Assembly: GCA_964386325.1 (NCBI GenBank)
Contig: CAYLQY010000001.1
Coordinates: forward strand, 310,001 to 374,000
Origin: Anaerorhabdus sp964386325
GTDB taxonomy: Bacteria; Bacillota_I; Bacilli_A; Erysipelotrichales; Erysipelotrichaceae
DNA: 64,000 nucleotides
Direction of reading: 5' to 3'
Below are positions 1 to 8,496 of the stretch, in pieces. Every line of letters begins with the position of its first letter. Within the stretch, counting starts at the first letter, position 1. The notes under the pieces were generated by a model. It had not been told where the DNA came from, searched no databases, and saw only the letters and a list, made by a program, of their open reading frames with translations. The position numbers were made by a program, and so were the translations under genes.

Positions 1-2031
1 AAACTAATATATGTTTCAATAAAAAACAAAGAACGCAATATTAAAGATTATGCACCAATCATTGTCGGTGTGGCATCATTAACTTTAGGAACCACTTTAT
101 CGTCGATTCCTGCGATTGGAAAATTTCCAATTGATACATTATCAGGAATTGTGAATGCTTACTGTTTATTCTATATTCTCTATAAACGTAGATTGTTTAA
201 TTTTACATTTGCGATTACAAGAGGAACTACATACGTTCTAACTACAATCTTTGTGCTTATTATAGGTATTAACTTTGTAGATCCGGCAGAAAAATTGATT
301 GTACAGCTTTATCCACAGTTGAGTGAGTACACAACATTGATAATTGTAGGGCTATTAGCACTTATAACAGTAATTGTGTTTCGAACATGCAGATCAAGTA
401 TGGATGCGCTTTTTTCTAGAAAAGAAAAACAACAAACAAATTCATTAAAAGAATATAGTTCACAAATTACAAAAACGATTAGTTTAGTTGATATCGCAAA
501 TTTATTAATTCAGGTTGTTCAAGAAAATACAGAATCAGAAAAAGTATATCTTTTCTTAAGTAATGATGAAGAAGGAAACTTTGATTGTCTATATAGTACA
601 AATATTTTGGATAATAAACATATTCTTATCGATAAAGATAGTCCTATTATTCGCTGGCTTCAAGTTAAGAAAAACTCAGTACTTATTAAAGATTTCAAAC
701 ATAGTGTTTGGTATAAATCTCTTTGGGAACAAGAGAAAATCCAAATTGATAAATTTGGTATTGAATGTTTAGTGCCAGTTTATTCGAGTGATGAGCTTAT
801 CGGAATTGTTGCCCTAGGTGGCAATCAAAGTAGTGTACAGTATTCACAAGACACCTTAATGTTTTTGGATTTTGTTGCTTCAATCAGTGCAGTTGCGATT
901 AAGAATGCTCACTTGTATGAATTAATTTATCAAAAGGCTAGTTTAGATCATCTTACTGGAATTTTGAATCGTGAATTCTTCTTCAGCAAAATGGAAGAAG
1001 TATTTGAATTAAACAAAGAGGATTGCATATCATTAATATTATTCAATCTGGATGATTTCTCACTTTACAATGAGTTATATGGACGATTAGAAGGGGATGC
1101 AACATTAAGAGGTGTTGCAGATATTCTAAAATCGATATGCAAGAAAGGTGCAATTTGTTCACGTTATAGTGCTAAAGAGTTCGCACTTTTATTGCCCAAT
1201 GCTGATTTAAAAACAGCGAAAGAAAAAGCTAAATTAATTTCTAATCAAATCAGTAAAGGATTTGATTCAACAAAAGATCAATGGGAAAAAACATTAACTG
1301 TGAGTGTTGGTATTTGTACATATCCGACTGCTTCTGGAAATATAAAGGAACTAATTGATCATGCTGAAATGGCAGTTTTTAAAGCTAAACAGAATGGTAA
1401 AAATCAAATTGTTACATACACATCTGATACTGAAGATGCGGAAAACAAAGAACCACGTGTAAGAGGGCAAGTTTATGCTCAGTATGCGTCAACAGTATAT
1501 GCTTTAACTGCAGCTATCGATGTTAAAGATAGTTATACATGTAATCATTCTGCCAATGTTTCTGAATATGCCGTAAAACTTGCAAAGGAAAAAGGATTGA
1601 GTGAGGAACACATTGAATTAATTAAAGAAGCAGGACTTTTACATGATATTGGTAAAATAGGTATACCTGAGGATATCTTAAACAAAGTATCCTCATTAAC
1701 AGATGATGAGTATGAAGTAATGAAGAAACATGTTGAAAATTCAATCTCAATTATTCGTCATTTACCATCACTTAAATATGTTATACCTGCAGTATTAGGA
1801 CATCATGAACGTTGGGATGGTAAGGGTTATCCAAGACGTATTAAGAAAGAAGAGATTCCAATTGCGGCACGTTGCTTATGTATTGCGGATTCTTATGATG
1901 CAATGACCACAAAGAGGAGTTATCGTGATCCATTACCAAAAGAGGTAGCGCTGATGGAAATCGAGAAAGGTGCTGGAACACAATTTGATCCAGAACTTGC
2001 AAAGTTATTTGTAAACATAATGAGGAGTTGA
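1..2031 (+). CDS. Membrane-anchored GAF / degenerate GGDEF / HD-GYP protein (5' end outside window)
   Basis: The frame is open from the first base, so the gene starts upstream; a GTG at 70 is only an internal codon. Numbered from the first visible codon, residues 18-135 hold several hydrophobic segments like the N-terminal membrane region of sensor kinases. A GAF-like domain follows (about 165-305), then a GGDEF fold (about 315-475) and an HD-GYP domain (about 500-676). The HD-GYP hallmarks are present: HDIGKIG with the HD pair near 548, and HHERWDGKGYP near 601. HD-GYP domains hydrolyse cyclic-di-GMP. The GGDEF signature site reads SAKEF (390-394), so cyclase activity is unlikely. Inferred role: membrane-sensed c-di-GMP phosphodiesterase. 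A terminator follows immediately. Confidence 0.88.
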   Translation, partial: KLIYVSIKNKERNIKDYAPIIVGVASLTLGTTLSSIPAIGKFPIDTLSGIVNAYCLFYILYKRRLFNFTFAITRGTTYVLTTIFVLIIGINFVDPAEKLIVQLYPQLSEYTTLIIVGLLALITVIVFRTCRSSMDALFSRKEKQQTNSLKEYSSQITKTISLVDIANLLIQVVQENTESEKVYLFLSNDEEGNFDCLYSTNILDNKHILIDKDSPIIRWLQVKKNSVLIKDFKHSVWYKSLWEQEKIQIDKFGIECLVPVYSSDELIGIVALGGNQSSVQYSQDTLMFLDFVASISAVAIKNAHLYELIYQKASLDHLTGILNREFFFSKMEEVFELNKEDCISLILFNLDDFSLYNELYGRLEGDATLRGVADILKSICKKGAICSRYSAKEFALLLPNADLKTAKEKAKLISNQISKGFDSTKDQWEKTLTVSVGICTYPTASGNIKELIDHAEMAVFKAKQNGKNQIVTYTSDTEDAENKEPRVRGQVYAQYASTVYALTAAIDVKDSYTCNHSANVSEYAVKLAKEKGLSEEHIELIKEAGLLHDIGKIGIPEDILNKVSSLTDDEYEVMKKHVENSISIIRHLPSLKYVIPAVLGHHERWDGKGYPRRIKKEEIPIAARCLCIADSYDAMTTKRSYRDPLPKEVALMEIEKGAGTQFDPELAKLFVNIMRS

Positions 2032-2060
2032 AGAAAGCTGGGCTTTCTTCTTTTCTTTTT
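2030..2060 (+). terminator. Rho-independent terminator after the HD-GYP gene
   Basis: A perfect 9-bp stem, GAAGAAAGC with GCTTTCTTC, closes a 3-nt loop and is followed by a T-rich run. It overlaps the stop codon of the HD-GYP gene. Confidence 0.8.
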
Positions 2061-2103
2061 GCAAGGAATACTCTATTCTATGTAGTGTAAATGAGGTGAT
2101 AAA

Positions 2104-2514
2104 ATGAGACTATGGCACAAAGATTTTATTCACGTTTTGCCGCGTCAACAATTATTAGCGCAATGGCGCGAATTATGTTCAATATATGCAAAAGAAGATA
2201 AACATGTATTAATAAATTTTATCTATGAATATACCCCAAGTCATCTTTATACGTATAGCAATCTGGTTATAGATGAAATGAAGAAGAGAGGATATAGAAT
2301 CTCATCAACAGCTTTACAAAGATATACTATATATTTTGAAAATAAGAATCCAAGAAGAATTGCATATTCACAATTATACAAAGGAAAGATGAATCATAGA
2401 TATTTATTACAATGCTTTAATAATCTTCAAGAGAAGTATGATTGTGGAGGAATTAGTAAAGAAGAATGGGGGAAAATAGAAGATGAATTTAATAGAAAAC
2501 AAATTAACAGTTGA
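2104..2514 (+). CDS. TIGR02328-type protein (pyrimidine-dimer glycosylase-like fold)
   Basis: This 136-residue soluble protein opens with MRLWHKDFIHVLPRQQLL, which I recognise as the start of the conserved TIGR02328 family. That family is distantly grouped with the T4 endonuclease V / pyrimidine dimer DNA glycosylase fold. A conserved YTPSHLYTYSNLV block and MKKRGY lie near residues 44-64. The activity of the family is not well established, so DNA repair is only a suggestion. A GAGGTGAT ribosome site sits 6-7 bases before the ATG. The 3' end overlaps the next gene by 32 bases, so the two are probably translationally coupled. Confidence 0.7.
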   Translation: MRLWHKDFIHVLPRQQLLAQWRELCSIYAKEDKHVLINFIYEYTPSHLYTYSNLVIDEMKKRGYRISSTALQRYTIYFENKNPRRIAYSQLYKGKMNHRYLLQCFNNLQEKYDCGGISKEEWGKIEDEFNRKQINS

Positions 2515-2905
2515 TAGACTAAATGATTTAAGAGAAAGTGTTGGTTGGATGAGATTAGATAGTAAACAATTACAAGTATCATTAGAAAATACACTCTATT
2601 CAATAGAAATTATAAAAGATAATAAAACTGTCGCAGCAGGAAGAGTTATTGGTGATGGTGCATTTTATTTATCCATTGTAGACGTAATTGTCCATCCTAA
2701 CTATCAAAATCAAGGTTTAGGAAAGTCGATAGTAAATTATCTAATTGAAAAGATAAAGAAGAACATGGAAAAAAATGATTATCAGCGTTGTACAATAAAT
2801 ATTGTAGCTGCAGCAAATAAAAAAGGTTTCTATGAGAAACTTGGATTTATTGATATTCAAGAAGAAAATACAGGAACAGGAATGCAACTCCGTCTTATTA
2901 GATGA
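2483..2905 (+). CDS. GNAT-family N-acetyltransferase
   Basis: A 140-residue protein with the GNAT fold. The acetyl-CoA pyrophosphate loop is visible as HPNYQNQGLGKSIV around residues 73-86 (the R/QxxGxG/A motif), preceded by the strand DVIVHP and followed by a C-terminal AANKKGFYEKLGF block typical of the family. The substrate cannot be read from the sequence. The start lies inside the end of the upstream gene; the purine-rich GGGGGAAAATAGA just before the ATG is its ribosome site. The two genes form a small operon. Confidence 0.85.
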   Translation: MNLIENKLTVDRLNDLRESVGWMRLDSKQLQVSLENTLYSIEIIKDNKTVAAGRVIGDGAFYLSIVDVIVHPNYQNQGLGKSIVNYLIEKIKKNMEKNDYQRCTINIVAAANKKGFYEKLGFIDIQEENTGTGMQLRLIR

Positions 2906-2968
2906 AAAAATGACACAGTTTTGCCGAATTCTTAGTCATACTTAATGGTTGATTAAGGAGACAGGAAT

Positions 2969-3103
2969 ATGGAGGCAATAACGAAAATTATTCAAATTAA
3001 ATTTATGGATCAAAGTAATCAAGAAATATTTTGGGGAATATTTTGGTGCTTTGTTTTCGTGGCTATTCTTTATGTTGTCATAAAGAGTATAAAAAGACCA
3101 TAA
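2969..3103 (+). CDS. Small single-span membrane peptide, 44 aa
   Basis: A 44-codon ORF with an ATG 8 bases after a good AAGGAG site (2955-2960). The peptide has a polar N-terminal half with KFMDQSNQE, one hydrophobic segment (about residues 21-38, rich in F, W, V and I) and a basic tail KSIKRP, as expected for a C-in/N-out or dual-oriented miniprotein. I do not recognise a family. It ends just before a shared terminator and faces the convergent hydrolase gene. Support is the ribosome site plus the transmembrane design; expression is unproven. Confidence 0.5.
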   Translation: MEAITKIIQIKFMDQSNQEIFWGIFWCFVFVAILYVVIKSIKRP

Positions 3104-3147
3104 GATAAAGATTTTAGTTAGTTTAGTGAAGTTCTTGAATTAATATT

Positions 3148-3192
3148 AAAAAACGGACGTGATTGATATTTAAATCTAATGTCCGTTTTACT
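3148..3192. terminator. Bidirectional terminator between convergent genes
   Basis: AAAAACGGAC pairs with GTCCGTTTT across about 22 nt, with a T-run on one side and an A-run on the other. It lies between the plus-strand small ORF and the minus-strand hydrolase, so it can serve both. Confidence 0.7.
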
Positions 3193-3214
3193 TTATTGCT
3201 CAATAGAAAACTAA

Positions 3215-3970
3215 TTATTTTTTCATGAATTTCAATGTTGCATCAATAATATCTTGTTGTTGTTGAATGTCTGTAATTGTAGCGGGATTATCACCATCTT
3301 GTGGTTTTGCGTTGTTATATAAAGCCATTTGCGTATGATTAGCTCCTTCAATAAATATAAAATGGGTTGAAGCAGGCAAGTATTTAGCTTCACTCTTAAT
3401 CTTATTAGGTGTAGCTAAACCGTCATTTGTGCCGCTAATACTCAACACATTAAGTGAAGTATCATTCAAACTGAATTCGCTTGTTGTATAACTTGCGTAT
3501 AATATTAATCCATCGAATTGATCAACATGTTTTTTAGCGTACATACTTGCAGCTGTACCACCTAATGAAAATCCAGAAATATACCAATTTTCGATATTAG
3601 GGTAACTCTCAATAATTTTATCAGCTTTATTAACACCAAGTATTGCTAAGTTAAATGGCATTTTTTGAATAATCACTAAATAACCCTGACTTGAAATTTC
3701 TGCTGCTGCAAATGCGAAACTGGATGGTTCCACTTTACCACCAGGGTAATATATTAAAGCGGTTGTTGGTGTTACATCAGTTGGAGTAAAAACAATTGTA
3801 TCCTTTGTTTCAGTGACGTGCACTTTTTCACTAGACACTAATGCTGACTTTGCAAAATCATTAGCAGGTAGATACGAAGTTAAATAATATACTCCATAAC
3901 AAAATAAGGCGATGATAACCGCAAAGACTACAACTAGAATCTTCTTTTTAGTTGTCATTTTCTTTTTCAT
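3215..3970 (-). CDS. Membrane-anchored alpha/beta hydrolase (dienelactone hydrolase-like)
   Basis: A 251-residue protein with a Lys-rich N-terminus and one hydrophobic segment (about residues 10-31), so probably an extracytoplasmic domain on an uncleaved anchor or signal. The catalytic serine elbow is GFSLGG with Ser135. An acid in GTNDGLATP and a histidine in EGANHTQ near the C-terminus complete a plausible triad. The strand before the active site, ALIYYPGGKV, fits the AB_hydrolase_5 type. Substrate unknown. It is divergent from the tandem esterase gene at 4062 and belongs to a neighbourhood of hydrolases. Its ribosome site AGAGAGGA lies just before the ATG. Confidence 0.82.
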   Translation of the reverse strand: MKKKMTTKKKILVVVFAVIIALFCYGVYYLTSYLPANDFAKSALVSSEKVHVTETKDTIVFTPTDVTPTTALIYYPGGKVEPSSFAFAAAEISSQGYLVIIQKMPFNLAILGVNKADKIIESYPNIENWYISGFSLGGTAASMYAKKHVDQFDGLILYASYTTSEFSLNDTSLNVLSISGTNDGLATPNKIKSEAKYLPASTHFIFIEGANHTQMALYNNAKPQDGDNPATITDIQQQQDIIDATLKFMKK

Positions 3971-4061
3971 AAAGTATCCTCTCTTTACTATAATTATAAA
4001 GTGATTGTGTTAAAATACAATTTGTATGATTTAAATGTATAATATGAATGAGGTGAAGTGA

Positions 4062-6359
4062 ATGGACAAGATTGATTACACAAAAGATGCAATACAAAAA
4101 ATGAACCAATTCGCAAGTAAGGAATCAATTATGGGTGCTCCAGTCATTGTAAAGCCGATTCCAGAAACTAGTGAACCTGGGGTTTTGGATCCTAGGTTTT
4201 ATAAGAAAATAAAATCGCTTGCAGCTCTTACTAAGTGGGTGCCAGATAAGTTTTTAAAACTTGGACCACAAAAACAAACAATCGAAGTTTTGAAAAAAGC
4301 ATTTGATTTGAAAAAAAGTAAGAAAATGACAAATGAAGCTATACGTGTGGATCAAATATCAATACGGGGTAAAGATAACAATATACTACCGTTACGTATT
4401 TATCATCCACTAAATAAAGTAGAAAAAGCACCTATTTTATACTATATCCATGGTGGTGGATTCTTTGCGGGTACACTTGATGTATGTGATGAATTTTTGC
4501 GTTACATTGCAAGTGAATTTGATATTCTAGTATTTTCTATAGATTATCGCTTAGCACCAGTTAATCCCTATCCTAAATGCTATGAGGATTGTTACGAAGG
4601 ATTTAAATGGGTGAGTGATCATGCTGATTATTATCAAGGAGACATTGATACTATTTTTGTATCAGGAGATAGTGCAGGTGGAAATCTAGCACATTATTGT
4701 ACGTTGAAAGATATTGAAGAAAAGAAGTATAAAATTAAAGGGCAATGCTTATTATATCCAACCTTAAACTTAGCTCTAGTCGAAGATGAAAATGTAACTT
4801 GGGATATTGGAAAATATGAGATAAGTGAGAAACAAAAAGATGCTATTCAGCTCTCCATCCAAATGATAAAGAATGGAGGAGTTGACATTATGAATGGTGT
4901 TCTTCAAACAGATACCAAGAACACATATTTAACACCTTATCTTTATGATGGACATGAATTACCACCAACACTCCTTAGTGTAGGAGAATTTGATTATCTA
5001 AGAGTGGAAACATTAGCATATGCATCAAAGTTATATAACAACGGAGTACCTGTAGAGACCATCCTTTATAAAGGAATGGGTCATGGCTTTGGTGATTATT
5101 TAGGTTATTTTCCTCAAAGTGAAGATATTGCAATAGAAATTGGTCAATTCATTTTGAAATGTGCTCATCGTATTCCAAATCAAGAAAGAAAAATTCTTAC
5201 AGAAGAACAAAAAGAAGCACTTTTAAAAATTAGTCAAGAAAATCAAGAAAAGAGAAAATACAACAAGAATCTTCTAACAATTATGAATGATAAGAGTTAT
5301 GTGGATTTTGTTGACAACAACATGGTGGTTGTTAAACCTATTCCTGATAATAAGTATGTTGAAAAGATAGAGAAGCGGCTAAGCGGTGAATTAAAGGCAC
5401 AAGATATTATGATTAATCTTGCTGTTGAATTTTTTATGCATTTAAATATATCAGAAAAAACAATTGATGAAATTAGAAAAGGATTTAATGAAGTAAAGAG
5501 TATGCAAATTGCATCACAAGCGATTGAAGTAGAAGAAATTTTTATTAAAGGTGTAGATATGAATGATCTATTAATGAAGATTTATTATCCACCTATAAAT
5601 AATAATAAAAAATTGCCAGTTTATTATTTTATGCATGGTGGTGCATTCTTTGCTGGGTCACCTAATGTTGTTGAACAGTTTGTAAAACTTGTGGTCGAAA
5701 AAGCCAATGTGATTGCATTTTCAATTGATTATCGTTTAGCTCCAGAATTTCCATATCCAAAGGGACATGAAGATTGTTATAGCGGTTTAAAATGGATTTA
5801 TGATCATGTTGATGAATATGGTGGAGATAAACAAAAAATCTTTGTTTCAGGCGATAGTGCAGGTGGTAATCTAGCACAATACTGTACAACAAGATCATTA
5901 GAAGATCAATTAACTCCCCTTAAAGGACAAATGTTATTTTATCCAACAGTTAATCTAGCGGAAATTGATGATAGTCATATTATTTGGGAAGTAGCTAATT
6001 ATAGTGTGGATGATAAAGCCCATGAAAAAGATATTCAATCATCGCTCTATTCATTCAAGAAGGGTATCAATGAGTTTATGATTAAAGCGCTAGATTGTGA
6101 TCCGAATCAAATCTATCTGTCTCCATATTTGATGGAAAGAAAAGATTTACCTCCTACATTATTGGCGGTAGGTGAGTATGATTTTTTGAGAGTAGAATGC
6201 TTAGCGTATGTTGCGAAATTGCATGAATTAGGGATTGAAACCAAAACATTATTCTATAAAGGAATGACACATGGATTCATTGATTCAGTAGGAAACTACC
6301 CACAAGGGGAAGACCTTGCAATAGAAGTAGCTAATTTTATTAAAGGACATTGTAAATAA
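4062..6359 (+). CDS. Tandem two-domain alpha/beta hydrolase (hormone-sensitive lipase family), 765 aa
   Basis: Two complete HSL-type esterase domains lie in one chain. Domain 1 has the oxyanion motif HGGGFF at His130, GDSAGG with Ser204, Asp311 in GEFDYLRVE and His341 in GMGHGF. Domain 2 has HGGAFF at His525, GDSAGG with Ser599, Asp707 in GEYDFLRVE and His737 in GMTHGF. Each domain is preceded by a similar VKPIP segment and a helical stretch, so the whole unit (about 380 residues) was duplicated. Ordinary HSL esterases are 300-350 residues and single-domain. There is no signal peptide, so it is probably cytoplasmic, acting on acyl esters. A GAGGTGAAG site precedes the ATG. Both catalytic sets look intact. 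Confidence 0.9.
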   Translation: MDKIDYTKDAIQKMNQFASKESIMGAPVIVKPIPETSEPGVLDPRFYKKIKSLAALTKWVPDKFLKLGPQKQTIEVLKKAFDLKKSKKMTNEAIRVDQISIRGKDNNILPLRIYHPLNKVEKAPILYYIHGGGFFAGTLDVCDEFLRYIASEFDILVFSIDYRLAPVNPYPKCYEDCYEGFKWVSDHADYYQGDIDTIFVSGDSAGGNLAHYCTLKDIEEKKYKIKGQCLLYPTLNLALVEDENVTWDIGKYEISEKQKDAIQLSIQMIKNGGVDIMNGVLQTDTKNTYLTPYLYDGHELPPTLLSVGEFDYLRVETLAYASKLYNNGVPVETILYKGMGHGFGDYLGYFPQSEDIAIEIGQFILKCAHRIPNQERKILTEEQKEALLKISQENQEKRKYNKNLLTIMNDKSYVDFVDNNMVVVKPIPDNKYVEKIEKRLSGELKAQDIMINLAVEFFMHLNISEKTIDEIRKGFNEVKSMQIASQAIEVEEIFIKGVDMNDLLMKIYYPPINNNKKLPVYYFMHGGAFFAGSPNVVEQFVKLVVEKANVIAFSIDYRLAPEFPYPKGHEDCYSGLKWIYDHVDEYGGDKQKIFVSGDSAGGNLAQYCTTRSLEDQLTPLKGQMLFYPTVNLAEIDDSHIIWEVANYSVDDKAHEKDIQSSLYSFKKGINEFMIKALDCDPNQIYLSPYLMERKDLPPTLLAVGEYDFLRVECLAYVAKLHELGIETKTLFYKGMTHGFIDSVGNYPQGEDLAIEVANFIKGHCK

Positions 6360-6362
6360 GAA

Positions 6363-6400
6363 AAAAGTTCATTTTCCTTGAGGAGAATGAACTTTTAGTT
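6363..6400. terminator. Bidirectional terminator
   Basis: AAAGTTCATT pairs with AATGAACTTT around a purine-rich loop. It lies between the tandem esterase (plus) and the amide hydrolase (minus), which converge here. Confidence 0.75.
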
Positions 6401-7468
6401 TTAATCAAATAATGAATATGAGTAAACTTTGTCAAATTTACCTGCCACAACAATATCTAATGTTTTTTTAGAGTTGTTGTAAACAACAGACCATTGAGTT
6501 GCGGTTATTTCACCATCATCACTTACTTTATACTGGCTTACTGCTTCAAGAAGAGACATCGCTTCAACTTCTGTTAAAGTTTCATTTTTCTCTGTGAGTG
6601 TATCAATAATGATTTCATAACGATCTTGACCTTTACCAAAGTTGTATTTTTCTTCACTAATAAGGAAATTAGTAAGTGCTTGAACTTCTCCATCATTTTT
6701 GTGAATAACGTTGATTTTATTGTCGATGTATTCAATGACAGCACTATTACCTTCAGCATCTGCAATTTGGAAATGATAAGATGCATTTGCAGAAGCGTGC
6801 ATATCTAAATTTTCAAAAATTGCAACTGCTTCATCTACACTTGCGGCTTTATCTAAAACTAAACGCATCGCAGAAGTAGTAGTCAAATCAAGTTTATCAG
6901 TATTTTGATCAGTAGGTGTATCTTTAATTAATAGAACACCAATACTAACACCTTTTTCATTCATTCCATCCATCATTACATAAGGAGCAGCAAGTGAAGT
7001 CAAGCCACTAAAGAATGAATCAGGACCCTTTTCAAGGGTATATCCAAGAACGTTAATATTAGCAATTGCAATTGATTGATATCCGTCTTTAGGTTTTGTG
7101 CGAACAATCATTCCTGGAATTGGATCCAAGTCATAATTTCTTCCGAAAATCCAATCACCTTCTGGTGTTTTAGCTTGGAAAGTACTACATCCAAAATCAG
7201 GTATTGTGATGTTTACAGGTAGCCCTTTCATAAGTGTCTTAACAACGTATTGAACAAGTTCACCATCATTCTTTGCTCCACCACTTTTGACTAATCCATC
7301 TAAACCATAATCCGATGTAACATTGATTTCATAAAAACCATAGTCATCTATTTTTTTTATGGAATTGATGGTAGAAATTTCTTTGTTGAATAATGCATAG
7401 AAACCAATACCAAGAATAAGTACAATTGCAACAATTGTGATTAATACTCTTTTTAAAATTTTATTCAT
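6401..7468 (-). CDS. Linear amide C-N hydrolase, choloylglycine hydrolase superfamily, membrane-anchored
   Basis: A 355-residue protein. One hydrophobic segment spans about residues 7-27, then a spacer, then FGCSTFQAK with Cys94 as the predicted Ntn nucleophile, followed by GRNYDLDP as in conjugated-bile-acid hydrolase and penicillin acylase relatives. N in LTNF and later R/N positions fit the fold. In classical bile salt hydrolases the Cys is residue 2; here it is internal, so activation would need cleavage before Cys94 or the enzyme works differently. Substrate could be N-acyl amides at the cell surface; bile salts cannot be assumed. It lies 20 bases downstream of the hydrolase at 7488-8435 and is probably co-transcribed with it. 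Confidence 0.78.
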   Translation of the reverse strand: MNKILKRVLITIVAIVLILGIGFYALFNKEISTINSIKKIDDYGFYEINVTSDYGLDGLVKSGGAKNDGELVQYVVKTLMKGLPVNITIPDFGCSTFQAKTPEGDWIFGRNYDLDPIPGMIVRTKPKDGYQSIAIANINVLGYTLEKGPDSFFSGLTSLAAPYVMMDGMNEKGVSIGVLLIKDTPTDQNTDKLDLTTTSAMRLVLDKAASVDEAVAIFENLDMHASANASYHFQIADAEGNSAVIEYIDNKINVIHKNDGEVQALTNFLISEEKYNFGKGQDRYEIIIDTLTEKNETLTEVEAMSLLEAVSQYKVSDDGEITATQWSVVYNNSKKTLDIVVAGKFDKVYSYSLFD

Positions 7469-7487
7469 ATTTCTATCTCCTTATTAT

Positions 7488-8435
7488 CTAACGATAATTA
7501 TCTATGAATTCAAACACTGTATTATAGTATAATTCTGGATCTACATCGGCACTTGCTCCATGATCAGCTCCTGGTACTATTAATAGTTCTTTTTTACCAG
7601 TGTAGCTGTCATAAAGTTCTTGCCCCATCCATGTCGGTACATAATCATCACTTCCACCATGAATGAATAGAATAGGAAGTGTTGCAGTTTTCAAAGCTTT
7701 TATAGGACTAGCATTTGAAAAATTATACCCTGCTCTAAATTGTCCTACAATTTCAGCGGCAGGTAAGAAAGGGAAAGCGGGTAAACCGAAGCGTTCTTTT
7801 AATTGGTCTTCAAACATTTCATAGGCAGATGTATATCCACAATCTTCTATTATTGCAACAACATTACTTGCCAAAGGTTGGCTAGCAGCTTGCATAACGG
7901 TTGCAGCTCCCATAGACTCCCCATAAAGGAAGATTGTTGAATCGGGATACTTCATATTTATTTCACTAATCCAATCAATAACATCATTTTTTTCTAGATA
8001 GCCCATACCAAGAAAATTACCTTCACTATTACCACGACCACGTTGATCAGGGGTGATGACAGTGTAACCTTTTTCAACAAAAGGTTTAATTGCTGGTGCT
8101 ATATCACGATGGTCAACAGTATAACCATGAACTGCAAGAATAATTACTTCACTATCCACTTGAGTAGGGTAAACTTCTGCCCAAAGCTTTAAGCCATCTT
8201 TATTTGTTATGGTCCATTCTTCTGTTGAAACTGTTGGATACCATGCATCATATTCTTTCTGTGCAACAGTGTCTTGTTTTCCAGTATAATCTTCACTCAT
8301 AGAACCTAGATTACCATGTTCATCAACTGCAAGAGCATAATCTACTAGATAATTGCCTGCAAAACCTGTTATACATAATATTAAAAATAAGATGATAGAT
8401 AGTAATATAATAAAAAACTTCCTTTTCTTAAACAT
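7488..8435 (-). CDS. Membrane-anchored alpha/beta hydrolase (Hydrolase_4 / serine aminopeptidase S33-like)
   Basis: A 315-residue protein with an N-terminal hydrophobic anchor (about residues 7-29) and an extracytoplasmic catalytic domain. Motifs: HGYTVDHRD near His103 (oxyanion region), PDQRGRGNSEG (129-139), YGESMG with nucleophile Ser174, the acid in GGSDDYVP and the catalytic His in GADHGAS. Such proteins resemble Bacillus YqkD and cinnamoyl ester hydrolase relatives. The substrate is not evident. It lies directly upstream of the Ntn amide hydrolase in the same orientation, with an AGGAGG ribosome site. Confidence 0.83.
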   Translation of the reverse strand: MFKKRKFFIILLSIILFLILCITGFAGNYLVDYALAVDEHGNLGSMSEDYTGKQDTVAQKEYDAWYPTVSTEEWTITNKDGLKLWAEVYPTQVDSEVIILAVHGYTVDHRDIAPAIKPFVEKGYTVITPDQRGRGNSEGNFLGMGYLEKNDVIDWISEINMKYPDSTIFLYGESMGAATVMQAASQPLASNVVAIIEDCGYTSAYEMFEDQLKERFGLPAFPFLPAAEIVGQFRAGYNFSNASPIKALKTATLPILFIHGGSDDYVPTWMGQELYDSYTGKKELLIVPGADHGASADVDPELYYNTVFEFIDNYR

Positions 8436-8496
8436 ATAACCTCCTAATTAACTCAAGTTAGAATTATAATGTTTATGATAAAGAAAGTCAATAAAG

